Shown: positions 36,418 through 48,259, counted from the first letter of the stretch. The stretch is 64,000 nt of DNA from Saururus chinensis (GCA_035235625.1 CP141144.1:29385014-29449013), one strand, 5' to 3'. Translations and numbers: made by a program. The notes: generated from the letters alone by a model not told the origin.

Positions 36418-37809
36418 TGTATGTGTAATTGCTTCAAACCATATCCAGTTTAACTTATCATGCTCCTATAGTTATAGCTTCTCATATTTTACTTGTAAGA
36501 GACTTGCTTGCTTTAATTTTTTTTTGTCAAATGGTACAACATTGTATGCATGCTTTAATGAATTTTTGTATGCTGTAAATTATATTTGCAAACCAATCGG
36601 TTCTGATAACTCTGTTGTGGAATCAAAGAGCTATCGGAGAATAAAAACACAGAGATAAGGAAGAACCTGTTTATGGTGTTCTTTTCCTTTTACCTTTCTT
36701 TATATTTGATGTGTTAGTGACTTTTGTCCAGCTAAGTTATGTGTGAGTGACTGTGACTATATGCAACTGATTAAATTTGATTATGAAGGAAAAAAATTGT
36801 TTTTATGAAGCTTATGATGGGTGCTTGATTTTGATTTTGTTTGTGGTGAAAATTTGGGGACTTGCCCATTTCTACCGCTAGCGGTTAAAATGAACTGTCT
36901 ACAATCATTCAGTGAGCTTAGTTGATTATTGACATTGAGATGACGGGCTATGGTGGTTTTGGCTTGCATTTCTACTCATTTACAGTATGGCTGATATATT
37001 TTTGCCATTGGAGTCAATGATAGCTGCCCCGTTTTTTGTTTCGTGCGTTTGCGCCTCCAGAATTTCTTTTTTTTTTAATGCGTTTGTGACTCCAGAATTT
37101 CACACTTCTATGTAAACCTTCCGGTAGTGGTATATTTAGGAGCTAAGTATCCCATGGCAGCACTGGTTTTGAGTGATGAAAAGACAACATCATCAGTCAG
37201 GAGCTTCTGGAACCAGAGTTCAAGAGCAGAGGTTTAAAATGCTGATCCAAGAGAATCTTGCGCGCATAGATGTTCTGATGTACAAGAGAAGGTTTGTCTA
37301 GTTTGCTGGCATGCAAGTATTCAAGTCCTGAACGAAAAAGAGCTTGTTAAGATTTAGAAACTGATCACTCTTGTTTGTTTATCATTTATTTTATAGATCA
37401 CACACTCCAGAAGTGTTGTCTGGCATAGTTTGGTCACAAGTAACTACTACTTCGATATAATACACAGCACTTCTATGCAAAGCAAAAGGAAATTCGAATA
37501 AATCAATGGCATGGGCCAACTCCAAAATTTTATTATTCCTATTAGCACTTCTTAGATTGTGAACTCCAGTAATGTAAGGTCAAAAATTATATAAATCTAT
37601 AGCAACTTAAGAACATTGGATTTTGTGAAAGACATAAGTTATTTAGATTATGTTCCTTTTCAATGATCATGATTATGTATAAGAAAAATCCTTGGTAAAT
37701 TACAGTAATTACTTAACATATAGAAAAAACTGCTGTAGGTTCTATTTCAAAAACTTCTTTGAAGGCCAAAAATGAATGTATATGGAGAAAGGGGAGCTTT
37801 ATAAATTAC
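36418..37809. other. No gene recognised
   Basis: AT-rich sequence between the Harbinger remnant and the kinase fragment. No continuation of the kinase C-lobe could be found on the minus strand here, although that is where it would lie. Confidence 0.5.
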
Positions 37810-38340
37810 CTTTTGCAATGCCTTTAATGATGGAAACTCTGGAATACCAATCAATAACTCTGCCACTTCCATCTTTCACATAAAGATATTGTATTAAGCT
37901 GCCATTCATGATGTAATCATAGATCAGGAAGCATTTGCCCCTACCTTTTGAACAGCAGAAACCTCTCAACCTAACAAGATTTACATGTAGCAAAGAAGTA
38001 AGAACTTTTAACCCCTTCAAAAATTCTGCCTACTCTAACTTGCAACTACCTTTTTTGATACTTTTGACAGCAACCAAAGACCCATCTCTTAGAATTCCTT
38101 TGTAAACTGCAGCAAAGTTGGTCTTTCCAAGCAAATTTACTTCTGAAAAGTACTGAGTCGCTGACTCCACCTCATCCAAGTTAAAACAGAATGCCTGCAT
38201 AACATCCCGAGAGAAGCCTATTGCATTTCATTCATTGTCCAAAGGGTCCCATTCAATTAAGTACTCCACATAAATAAGTGAAGCACCCTTGTGGCTAGAA
38301 TCTATGGTTTGGCCAGTGCTAAGCTGATTATCTTTATATA
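37810..38340 (-). pseudogene. LRR receptor-like kinase exon fragment (kinase N-lobe)
   Basis: On the minus strand the frame reads DNQLSTGQ, LIEWDPLDNE, stop, NAIGFSRDV, CFNLDEVESATQYFSEVNLL, GKTNFAAVYKGIL, GSLVAVKSIKK (the VAVK lysine is present), stop, AEFLKGLKVLTSL, NLVRLRGFCCSKGRGKCFL, IYDYIMNGSL, VSIIKGIAKG. This matches the juxtamembrane region and N-lobe of the plant LRR-RLK group that has ESATQYFSEVNLLG and GFCCSxGRGxCFLIYD. It ends at 37810 with a donor-like AAAAG/GTAATT. Two in-frame stops (one a TGA, one a TAG in place of the second Glu of the usual EEAEF) and no other exons make it a pseudogene fragment. Confidence 0.8.
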
Positions 38341-39560
38341 GCAGTCATTTCCGGTAGAATCAATGTGGCATAGGAGTAACAAGGAAATGGCAATCCTGCA
38401 CACTTCCTGAAAAACAAAGATTTAGCAGTCATTTGCAATAACTGTATGATGTTCCCACCAGAGCCAGATACCAAAAATCTTTAAGAATTAATTATTATAA
38501 TATCAAGAATTAAGTAGATACGAGAAAGAAAACAGATGACAGAGTTCAATTCAAAGAATCATACATTCTTTGCCATGAGATAATTCATATTTACTTCTCC
38601 TCTCATAGTTTATTAGGTAACGATCAATATATACTACAACAAACATCAAAATACTTATATGCAACCAACCAAATTCACTTTGGTTATATAATATAAATGC
38701 AACAACTTACTCTTTTTTTTTGGCATTACCAAGTAAACATACACTCCTAGCACATTTTTTTTTGCTTCAAATCTTAACATTTCTTTTATGTTTTTACCTT
38801 TTATTAGGGTACATTCTAGTTCTTACTTATCTGCTCATGCACAATTAACATCTCTATGCCATGTATGAATCCGACAAATATGTTAGAAGTATGAAAAATT
38901 TTGATAACCATCACCAAGAAAAATATATCAACCAAAACCGAAGTCAATAACATTGATATGAACGGGGGCAAAAGAAAAAGAAATAGAAAATATCCTACAC
39001 ATTGCTTATGCTTTAAATACCCCGCACATAGATGTGAATTGGTTCAAAACCAACCCAAACGTAAGTGAACCAATTTTAATACCACAAGAAAATTTGTTAG
39101 CTAACTCCATCAGTGTTTTCATTTAGTTGGTCAAATAGAGTAAAAAAAACACCATCATCAATAATCAGTATGTAACTAAGGAAGATCTAAAAATGAATAT
39201 CAATGCTAAAATGGAAGATTTAGTAAACAGAGTCTTCTATAAAACTTCCAACACATTTTGTTGATGGGGATTTGTTGTACCAATGGTTGAGAATAAAATT
39301 TGAGTCATTAACAAAGCCTACAAGTGTATAAAAGTGTCATAATAAACTTGGGCACAATTGTTATCGACTCTACAAGTATTATGAACAAAAGAAAAAAATT
39401 CAGGTAATCACAAATAAGTGAAGCATCAAGAGAAGAAAATTCATTGACTAATCCTCTTTGCAAGTAATCTTCATGGAAATAACCAGCCCTACAATGTTAA
39501 CCATTGCCAATAGGAACAGAACACAACGGAGAACTGGAAAGCCATTATCTTTGTGAAGGA
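38341..39560. other. No gene recognised
   Basis: AT-rich DNA. The LRR and transmembrane exons that should precede the kinase exon on the minus strand are not visible. The left limit of LTR C lies near the end of this stretch but is not sharply defined. Confidence 0.5.
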
Positions 39561-39842
39561 AAACTTACCTTTTAAAACCCTTTTTAATTAAAGGACAAGC
39601 AATAAATCACAAAATATTTTTTTCTTTAAATCAAATCAATCGACTAAAATATCCAAGTCGTGATAACTGCACAAATACGAATTTCAAAACATATGATATT
39701 ATTACATGTGTCAAATTTTGATAAACAACATGTTAACCCTCTAAGTACAAGTCTGTTACCTTTCCAAAAATAAATAACCAAGTAAAGTTAATTCTCATGC
39801 CAGTAATTACCATTACTTACAATATTGTAGAAGTAAGAAATT

Positions 39843-39847
39843 AGATC
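39843..39847. repeat. Left target-site duplication of gypsy element 2
   Basis: AGATC before the LTR, repeated exactly at 44191-44195. Confidence 0.9.
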
Positions 39848-40166
39848 TGATGTGCTGGATGCGACACAATTTGTTGCTTGGAGTTTCACGTAGGAAAGGG
39901 GAAGGAAACCAGAAGAAAGTGAAGAAGAAGTGTCTATTCAATTGCATAAACCAAACCAAGGGAGGGAACGACCCTCTTATGGGGAGTTGCACCCTCCTGC
40001 CTTGGGAAACATACCGCTAGTGGGCCCGGCTATCCCGTGGTCCACTAGTGTTCCTAACATAGTTTAATAATCCAATACATACATAAATACTAATCAAATA
40101 CAAATGGAAATAGCCTAATGTACTGAAATAAAGGTAAATGAAGAGTTAGGATGAACGTGCACAACA
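39848..40166 (-). repeat. 3' LTR of Ty3/gypsy element 2
   Basis: 319 bp, tgatgtgctgga to gtgcacaaca, matching 43873-44190 with roughly 8-10 percent differences counted by eye. Preceded by AGATC at 39843-39847. Confidence 0.9.
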
Positions 40167-40199
40167 CTCCATCACACTTCTGCTATTCGCCTTGTCCTC

Positions 40200-40700
40200 A
40201 AGGCAATGAATGGGTGTCCCAAAGCGCAAAAGTGAGCGTACTTGGACAATGGATCCACCACCATAATCACCGACTTGTCTTGTACCAAGGGCAAGGCCTC
40301 CACGAAGTCCATCGAAACATTCTCCCAACAATGGATCCACCACCATAATCACCGACTTGTCTTGTACCAAGGGCAAGGCCTCCACGAAGTCCATCGAAAC
40401 ATTCTCCCAAACCTTATCAGGGATAGGCAATGGCTGGAGCAAACCGGCAGGGGAGGTCATGGCGGCCTTAGCTCTCTTACATACATCACAAGTGGCCACA
40501 TACTCCTGGATGACCTAGCGAATACCTTGCCACATAAAACTCTGGCTGACCCACTAATAAGTGTGGAAGGCCCCTTCATGACTTACGACTGGAGTGTCAT
40601 AGAAATGGGAGAGAACCCGCCTATGAAGATCATCAATGTCTGGAACCCAAAGGCGGTCCTTCCAAAAGAGTAGATTAACCTGCTAAACAAAGAAAGGACG
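40200..40700 (-). pseudogene. Element 2 integrase fragment with an 82-bp duplication
   Basis: Minus-strand motifs CDVCKRAKAAMTSPAG, PIPDKVWENVSMDFVEALPL and DKSVIMVV represent the zinc finger end and first part of the catalytic core. An exact 82-bp tandem duplication (40247-40328 and 40329-40410) repeats the MDFVEALP region and shifts the frame, because 82 is not a multiple of 3. Everything after the duplicated part of the core is deleted. Confidence 0.85.
40247..40410. repeat. Exact 82-bp tandem duplication in the integrase fragment
   Basis: Both copies start caatggatccaccaccataa and end cattctcccaa, with no difference seen between them. Confidence 0.9.
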
Positions 40701-40974
40701 AGCAACTGGGTCATCCACAAGAGATGTAATAAGAGTCTGTGTCTATGAATCATCCACGTAGGTCTGTCTCAACTCATCAATGAAGGGGCAGGAAAGGGCC
40801 AAGCATGATCCCGGGGTAGAGCTACAAGACAGTGTGTCGGCCACGGTGTTTTCCGACCCTTTAATGTACACAACTTCAAAATCATAACCAAGTAACTTAC
40901 TGACCCACGCTACTGAGAAGGAGTGGATACCCGCTGCTCGAGGAAGTACTTCAGAGGCTGGTGGTTAGTGCGAA

Positions 40975-41950
40975 TCAAGAACCTGCGGCCAAGTAGATAG
41001 ACTGCCACTTGTCGACGACAAGGACAATAGCCAACATCTCCTTCTCATAAACGGATAGGGACAAAGAGTGGCCAACCAAAGCCTTGCTGAAATAGGCAAT
41101 GGGGTGCTCGTCCTGCAACAGAACCGCCCCTAGACCCATCTCTGGAGCATCAGTTTCAACCACGAAGGGGCGGCTGAAGTCTGGTAAAATCAGTACAAGG
41201 GCTGATGCCATAGCCTGCTTCAGCTCGTCAAACGCTGCTTGGGCAACCTCATTCCAACTGAAGGCCCCCTTCTTGAGAAGCTCTGTAAGCGATCGAGCAA
41301 TTTCCCCATATTGGCTGATAAACCACCTATAATAGTCAGTGACGCCTAGAAAACCCTGGAGCGCCCAAACACATATGGGCGGCAGCCAAGAGAGCATGGC
41401 AGCCACCTTTGACAGGTCAATGGCGATGCCGTTCTGAGAGATGATATGGTCCAAGTAATCAACCTGAGGACTGCCTTTAGTTGGAATGAGGTTGCCCACG
41501 ACTAGCTATAAACCACGATATCGTCCAAGAAGACCAAGATGTGGCAGCGAAGGAACGGCCTAAAGAGGTCGTTCATGAGACTCTGGAAGGTGGAGGGGGC
41601 ATTGGTCAGCCCAAACGGCATGACGAGGAACTCGAATGGCCGTCATGAGTCTAGAAGGCAGTCTTGTGCATGTCGGCTGGTTGCACCCAAATCTGATGGT
41701 AACCCAATTGAAGGTCAAGTTTAATGAAGACCTGTGCATCAGCCAGCTCATCTAGAAGCTCATCGATCGCTGGTATGGGATACTTTTCCTTGATGGTGAT
41801 GACATTCAATGCTCGGTTGTCCACACAGAATTGCCAAGTACTATCTTTTTTGCGAACTAGCAGCACTAGAGAAGAGTATGAACTCGTTCTAGGGTGAATG
41901 ATACCAGACTGGAGTATGTCAGCCACAAGACGCTTGATCTCATACTTTTG
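40975..41950 (-). pseudogene. Element 2 reverse transcriptase and RNase H, deleted
   Basis: From 41926 on the minus strand: LQSGIIHPRTSSYSSLVLL, KKDSTWQFCVDNRALN, KYPIPAIDELLDEL and YHQIWVQPADMHKTAF. After a frameshift come [13 protein letters not shown] and ILVFLDDI. A deletion follows, then PQVDYLDHII, LQGFLGVTDYYRWFI and RNase H FVVETDAPEMGLGAVLLQ with the catalytic Asp kept. Compared with element 1 it has fewer stops in the RT finger but lacks part of the palm and thumb. Confidence 0.9.
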
Positions 41951-42509
41951 GATGTGAGGATAGCGCTAAGGGCGGACATTAGCCGGTGATGCCCCAGGAA
42001 TGATGGGGATATGGTGGTCGTGAGGCCGCACTGGAGGAAGTCCATGTGGTTCAGCAAACACATCTCGATGCTCCGCCAATAACTCAAGGAGATCCGGGGG
42101 CTGCTCATCCTGAGGCACCTCAACTATTGCTTGCTACTGCAATAGGAACCCTTGGGGGACGAACCGGAAGAAAGAGCTGGCTGACTAAGCTAAAAGGAGG
42201 GCCTTCAATCTAAACCCACTGCCCCTAAACCTCAAAATCCATAACAATGTCCCTAAAGTTCCAAACGACGTCGCCTAGCTCCTAAAGCCACTGAACCCCT
42301 AGCACCACGTCCACCCCTTTTATGGGTAGTAGGAAGAGGTTGGTGATGAAGGTGTGGCCCTGAATGACGAGGGCGGCCTGAGCACACATGCCCAAGCTCC
42401 AAAGATGCTTCCCATCTCCAATCAGCATGTCGAAGGGCTTCAAATCCGACACGAAGTAGCCAAGATGCTAAGCCACCTTGTTGCTGCTTGAGGTGGCCTT
42501 GAACCCTCA

Positions 42510-43842
42510 TGGTTCAAGGCATGAATGCTCCTGAGAAGGCATGGACAGAAATCTCGGGCTCCACATTGTCATAGTGGGATGAATCTGCCTTGTCCTCTGC
42601 GTCCTCCTCCTCCACCTCCTCCACGAGGAGGCTACCCCTGACAGTACAGTGGTGTCCTCGAACAAACTTCTCGTTACAGTGGAAACATAGCCCCTTAGAC
42701 CTGCACTCCTCCATCTATGCCAGATTAGACACCAGACAATCTGGCTTGGCATAGGTGCTGGCTGGCCAGGTCGGCCTGGCGCTGGGCTGTTGTTCGGGCC
42801 AGCAAGGGGGGCCAGCGCTAACATTGGAGTGTGGGAAGGTCCCAAGCCGCCCCCCTCGCCGCTGCCTAGCCAGCTTCTCTTCCTCAATTCGTGCATGACG
42901 CATGATGTCCCACATGCTAGAGCACGGGAAGTGGCGCATCTCTTCAGAGATCTCAGGTTTGAGACCTCTCTTGAACGTGTCCACCAAGGCGGCCATCGGC
43001 TAGTCAGGAAGGCAGTTGGCCACCTTCATGAACTCCGTGTAATAGGTCCGGACGGTGGTCGTTTGGCCCAGTGTGGAGAGCATCTCGTTGAAGTCTTGGA
43101 ACTCGTTTGGCCCAAACTGGATGCATAACTCGTTAAAGAAGGCGGCCCAAGTGGGATAGTGCACCTCCTTTTCGAAACTCTTGAACCACACATAAGCATC
43201 CCCATCGAGGTGGAAGGCAACTATGCACAGTCGCTCAGCCTCCGAATGCATCCCTTGGTAGGCGAAGAACTTTTTTGCCTTGTACAACCACTCCACTGGG
43301 TCGTCGTCCCCATTGTAGAATGGGAACTGTAGACGGGCCAAACGAGGTTCAGCCCCTCCACGTGGTCCGCTGTGGGGTCCCGGGTACTCCTCACATTTGT
43401 CCTCCATCTCCGAAAACAAGTTTCAAGGAGGCGGCATCATTAGGGCATTTTCCCGAACACCTGGTGTGCCTCGCATATCCCAGGCCTGGCGTCTCCAATC
43501 CATGGCTTGGTCGACTGTGCCAAAGTGCACAGGACCTTGGGGGAAGTGCAAATCGAAGTCAAAGGCATGCAGTTTGGGGGCTTGGGACAGACCACCCTTT
43601 TCCATGACAGCAGTTGGTAGCCTGGACAACAAAGGCGCTGAGCGCTCTGCCTAAAGCTAGGCCACGACTAGGCTCAAAGCATCAACCTTGGTCACGCCCA
43701 TGCTCAAGAAATGAATTGTCGCCATGAGTTGCGCCAGAGTCGGCTCTCCGGTGGTCTTTGGCACTGTCTTCGGGCATGCTTGCCTCGGAAGTTTCTCAAG
43801 TAGAACTTTTGGGGCCGCAACAGCTTGCTTGCCTCGTGCCAT
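42510..43842 (-). pseudogene. Element 2 gag with zinc knuckle
   Basis: Starts at 43842 (MARGKQAVAAPK) downstream of the 5' LTR. Conserved gag blocks: ARLQFPFYNGDDDPVEWLYK, KKFFAYQGMHSEAERL, YPTWAAFFNELCIQFG, FQDFNEML, LVDTFKRGLKPEI. The knuckle near 42660-42700 keeps CFHCNEKFVRGHHC. Stops occur after SLVVA, after MMPPP, at LPD*PMAAL (also a stop in element 1) and near the linker to the protease. The protease itself (42253-42500) is only weakly readable. Confidence 0.85.
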
Positions 43843-43872
43843 GGTCGGGGATCATAAAAGCTTTGATACCAA

Positions 43873-44190
43873 TGATGTGCCCGTTGCGTGACAATCGGTA
43901 CCTTGGAGTTTCATGTAGGAAAGGGGAAGGAAACTAGAAGAAAGGGAAGAAGAAGTGTTATTCAATTGCATAAACCAAACCAAGGGAAGGGATGACCCTC
44001 TTACGGGGATCCGCACCCTCCTACCTTGGGAAATGTGTTGCTAGTGGGCCTGGCAATCCCGTGGTCCACTAGTGTTCCTAGCACATTTTAATAATCCAAT
44101 AGATACATAAATACTAATCAAATATAAATGAAAATAGCCTAATGCACTGAAATAAAGGTAAATGAATAGTCAGGATGAACATGCACAACA
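43873..44190 (-). repeat. 5' LTR of Ty3/gypsy element 2
   Basis: 318 bp with TG...CA ends, followed by AGATC. The PBS next to it (43860-43872) reads TTGGTATCAAAGCT on the minus strand, one or two changes from the initiator tRNA-Met complement. Confidence 0.9.
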
Positions 44191-44195
44191 AGATC
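44191..44195. repeat. Right target-site duplication of gypsy element 2
   Basis: AGATC after gtgcacaaca... terminus, matching 39843-39847. Confidence 0.9.
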
Positions 44196-45469
44196 CCACT
44201 AGTGCAATGTTGTCCTCAAATGCCCACCAACGTCCTGATCTCGCAATGTCCCCATCTAAAAAACCTGCAAGCAAACAAGACCAAACAACAACCAAACATC
44301 TCCTCTCCTTGGAAGAGCGTTTCAAAAGAACAAAAGTAAACTTTATTATTTTTTGGATCGGGCCAACATCACCCAATGTTAGTTGCCTACGTACTCACCA
44401 AACAACATCTTCAATGTTTCCAACAAGATTGGATCCAGACATAATTCTGCCTAAAACTACACTATACTAAGAAGCATAGCATCACACATGCAATGCTTAA
44501 GTATTTTAAAGCAACCTACAATTTTTTTGCAAGTCCTTTAATCGTTCCACTTGTCTAATTAACAAGAAATATCAAACAATGTTATCAATTATCTCACCAC
44601 CCTTCTTCAATAATTAATACTATCAAATCTGCATTCACTCATAGATAACTTGCCCCTTGAGAAATCTCCAGACATAGGACTCCAACACAATGCACAAAAT
44701 AATGGACACTGTTTAGGAAACAATGCACTAATTGTTACCTGAAAACACTGATTCCCACTCAAAGGAGTAACTGTATGCTAACAATGATCCGAACATCTCT
44801 AAATATCCACTCGGATCAGCCATGAGCATAGAGACGTAGGTATCAGCTGTGCTTATGGACACACTGGCCAGAGGTAGATGAGCCTTCCATGATGCTTAAA
44901 AACCTAGGTGCGTGCGATTGCTCAAAGAGTTGGGAGCCAAAGTCCCAAAGGTGCCGAGGTCACACAGGCCTAAATTTTCGCCATGGCTATTACCGTGAGC
45001 TTAAACTTTAACTCAGCATGTGATATGATGCAGTCACATGAGGCAAAAAGGATTTAAAATAGTCACAACATATCATAGACGAACTCAGCATGATAACATA
45101 CAACATAAGGCTGAGACAAGAGTATCAGATGCATCAAAACAAGTAATTAGGCATATGCTGAAATAAACTCAACATATCAACAACTTAATGACTTGAATTG
45201 GGGCTGAAGTGCTCTTAATCAATTCAACAACCTATCACATCAAATCAGGTTGAAATAACTAGCAACAACCAACATGATATGACAAAGAAGCAAGGCTATC
45301 ACGACCTACATTATTTCACATGATCATAACTCAAGTAAGGCTGCCATGACCAAATCTATTTAGCATGACATAACCCCAAAAATGGCTGAGATAAGAATAC
45401 TAATTTCAGCATGAAACAAAAATGAATTTAGGCAAACCCTAATGGCTAAACTCAGCATAGTCCAAACAT

Positions 45470-46100
45470 GGAATAGAGCAAACCTAGATAGTTAAACTCA
45501 GCATGGATCAAGCATAAATCAGGGTACATATGTGTAATTAAACTTAGTATAGATTAAGCATAATTCAGGGTACATATGTGTGATTAAACTCAGCATAGAT
45601 TATGCATAATTCAGGGTACGAACAAGAGATGATTCTCAGCATGAATCATATATGAATCAGGGTACAAATAAGAGATAATACTCAGCATGAATCATATACG
45701 AATCAGGGTACAAATAAGAGATAATACTAAGGCATGAAGCATATATGAATCAGAGCACAAATAAGAGATAATATTGAGCATGAATCATATATGAATCAAG
45801 GTACAAATAAGAGATAATACTTCGTATGAATCATATATGAATCAGGGTACAAATAAGAGATAATACTCCGCATGAATCATATATGAACCAGAGTACAAAT
45901 AAGAGATAATTCTTAGCATAACTTAGGCACAAATCAAGGTACATATGAGGGATAAAACTCAGCATAACCTAGGCATAAATCAGAGTACATATGGGAGATA
46001 AAACTCAGCATAACCTAAACATAAATCAGAGTACATATGGGGGATAAAACTCAGCATAACCTAGGCATGGATTAGGGTAAAACATGAAGATCAAACTCAG
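45470..46100. repeat. 46-bp tandem array in LTR C
   Basis: Units of gaatcatatatgaatcaggg, tacaaataagagataatact and cagcat repeat every 46 bp or so, drifting into cagcataacctaggcat units towards 46080. The period equals that of the array in LTR A, though the sequence differs. Confidence 0.85.
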
Positions 46101-46479
46101 CACATGAGGGGTTGACCTAGGCAGGGAATCACCATCAAACCCTAATGACTAGGAGTGTAAAAAGTGCACCTACCTCAATCAACCCATTTCAAAACTTCAA
46201 GCCCTTGTTCCTATGCCTTTTGCCCTTCAATTTACTCTAAAAAGGTGGTAGCATTCCTCCTTAATGGTTGCTAGTTATAAAGGACCCTGATGGGAGAAGG
46301 AAGAAAAGGGAAAAGTGGGGAGAGATGAGGTCGAACGAGCCAAAAGATATTAGGGTCGCCCCCCTCTTTCCCTTTTATAAGAGCCCTCTCCTAATACTAC
46401 TAAGAACCTCCCCTAGAGTCCTACTTGAGTCCCCCTATTTTCTAAGGGCACCCCCTACTTTCTAAGGGCTGCCCCAACA

Positions 46480-46735
46480 CTATTTCCCTATCCAATTCTT
46501 AGTTCTTGTAGGACTTTTATCCAATTCTTAGTTCTTTTAGGACTTCTATCAATTTCTTAGTTCTTTTAGGACTTCCAATTCCTAGTTCTTTTAGGACTTC
46601 AAATTCCTAGTTCTTTTAGGACATTCAATTCCTAATTCTTTTAGGACATTCAATTCTTAATTCTTTTAGGACATTAAATTCCTAGTTCTTTTAGAACTTC
46701 AAATTCCTAGTTCTCTTAGGACTTCTAATTCGGGC
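46480..46735. repeat. 25-bp tandem array in LTR C
   Basis: About ten units of ttcctagttcttttaggact followed by tcaaa, period 25. The position relative to the LTR end matches the 25-bp array of LTR A. Confidence 0.85.
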
Positions 46736-46971
46736 AAATGGCCCTGTGCGATATGTTAAACTTCGAACGATTGTATCTCCCTTATCCAAACTTTGATTTG
46801 CACGTTCTTGGTGGCATTTCGAAGCTTTTTCTGTCTATTCTCTATTTATATAAGTTCTAGCCACTAATCTCAACTGTTGATCAAGTTATTCTCATGAGAA
46901 ATTCAAGGGGTCCAATATTCTCATTTTCACATGGTAAATTTTGGACATTTAGAAAAATTCCGGACATTATA

Positions 46972-47665
46972 GCCAGCGACCGTCAAACTAGAATAAATGA
47001 AATTACAACAATTTCACACTTAAACAAAATTACAGAACTGCAATTATTGTTCATGCAATTACAAAAACAAAATTACAAAAATTCAATTATAATCAACTCT
47101 ATTTAATAAACCTTCAATAATCTACACTTGAAGACAACGACAACGATCCTACCTCAATCGCCAATTTGTTGTCGATCCACTGCCACTAGAGGCTTGCCGG
47201 CGTGACGTTGGAGCGACGTTGGAGCCTTGCCGTTGACCACCTTCTCCGCCCTTTCGGCCAATAGACCCCCTCAATAGTGCCCTAATGAGGCCTTTTATAA
47301 GCATGGGGACCAAGGTTCCTAATCCCCCTCAATTAAGCCACCTAATTAGGCCTCTAAAAAGTAATTTCTAAATTCTTATTAATCGGGCCCGCAAAAAGAC
47401 TTAAACGGCCCAAATACACATTTAAATCGGGTAAATGGTCCCTATACAATATGTTCAACTTCGAACAACAGTATTTTCCTCATCTGAACTCCAATTTATG
47501 CGTTCTTAGTAGCATTTCAAAGCTCTTTCTGTCTACTTTTTAACGACATAGGTTTTATCCATAACTTCTATTTAGGAAGTTATTCTACTAAGAATGTCAA
47601 TAGGTCAAACACCCTATTTTTTACGTATTTAATTTTTAAAACCTAGAAAAATTCAAGATATTACA
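46972..47665 (-). repeat. LTR end fragment F, related to A and C
   Basis: From about 47418 to 47665 this parallels the terminal 240 bp of A and C: gggtaaatggtccct, ttcgaacaacagtattttcc, gcgttcttagtagcatttc and tagaaaaattcaagatattaca. It ends TTACA at 47665. The part before it (46972-47415) includes gccaatttgttgtcgatcca and gaggcttgccggcgtgac, which are new to this copy. The left part is probably displaced or lost where C abuts it. Confidence 0.55.
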
Positions 47666-48259
47666 GGTGTAGTGGTGAGCAAATTATCGACAGGATAATC
47701 CAGTTGCAACCACTGCTAGGGCATGGGAGCTCTTTGGTTGCAACCTCATAGGGGAAAGGTTGAGAGTTCTCTTTGTAGCCATAGCTGACAGTTCTCTCCC
47801 GGCCCTCTTCTCTTAGTTTTTATGATGGCTCCTCATATTAGATGAACGGTTGTGATCAATTCATCATGATGACTCCTCATATCGGATGAATGGCTGCAAT
47901 CACTTCATTAAGGTTACATTTGTTATTTTAAATATATAAATTACTTTTCTCACTCGGCTATTCAAATGACCAACCCGTACAAAAAGGGTTTTTCAAAATT
48001 TGACAATTTAAATATTATTAAATTTTACTTTTCTTTCTTAAAGGAAATTTAATAAAAAATTTATTTATTTTGTACTTGAATGCAAAACAGGCCCTTAAAA
48101 AAAGAACTGTGCCACCCGGGATACGTGAGTCCCGGCGTGAGATTCTTGCAGGAGAGAGAGCATTTTCCTTGAAAACATCCGCGTGAGCCGTGTGACTCCT
48201 ACCCCGACTCTGCCCAGCCCATTACCTCTTATCACTCGAGCTAAAGAGCCCCGGCAAAA
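47666..48259 (+). promoter_or_regulatory. Upstream region of the DJ-1 gene
   Basis: About 600 bp between LTR fragment F and the DJ-1 start codon. It must hold the promoter and 5' untranslated sequence because a repeat ends at 47665. A short direct repeat, atgatggctcctcatatnngatgaa, occurs at 47822 and 47867. I see no convincing TATA box in the last 150 bp, which turns GC-rich. The limits of the promoter are inferred from position only. Confidence 0.4.

Larger units (their letters stand above)
40167..43872 (-). mobile_element. Internal region of Ty3/gypsy element 2, internally deleted
   Basis: Same family and orientation as element 1. The conserved gaggacaaggc sequence lies beside the 3' LTR. 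It is followed almost at once by integrase-core sequence, so about 0.9 kb (integrase C-terminus and chromodomain) has been deleted. A second deletion removes RT sequence between the FLDD box and the PQVDYLDH motif (near 41490-41510). The element is bracketed by a perfect AGATC duplication, showing it is one insertion into LTR C. Confidence 0.9.
39560..46971 (-). mobile_element. Long LTR C (related to LTR A), interrupted by gypsy element 2
   Basis: Related to A over long segments: the catatgatattattaca block at 39690, the gggccaacatcacccaatgt block at 44360, the gttctgcctaaaac block, and the end gaaaaattccggacattata. Without element 2 it is about 3.1 kb. Like A it holds a 46-bp array followed by a 25-bp array. 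The right end reads ATTATA where A has ATTACA, and the left end is unclear, so I could not confirm a target duplication. No internal pol of its own is present. It is a solo or truncated LTR. Confidence 0.65.
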
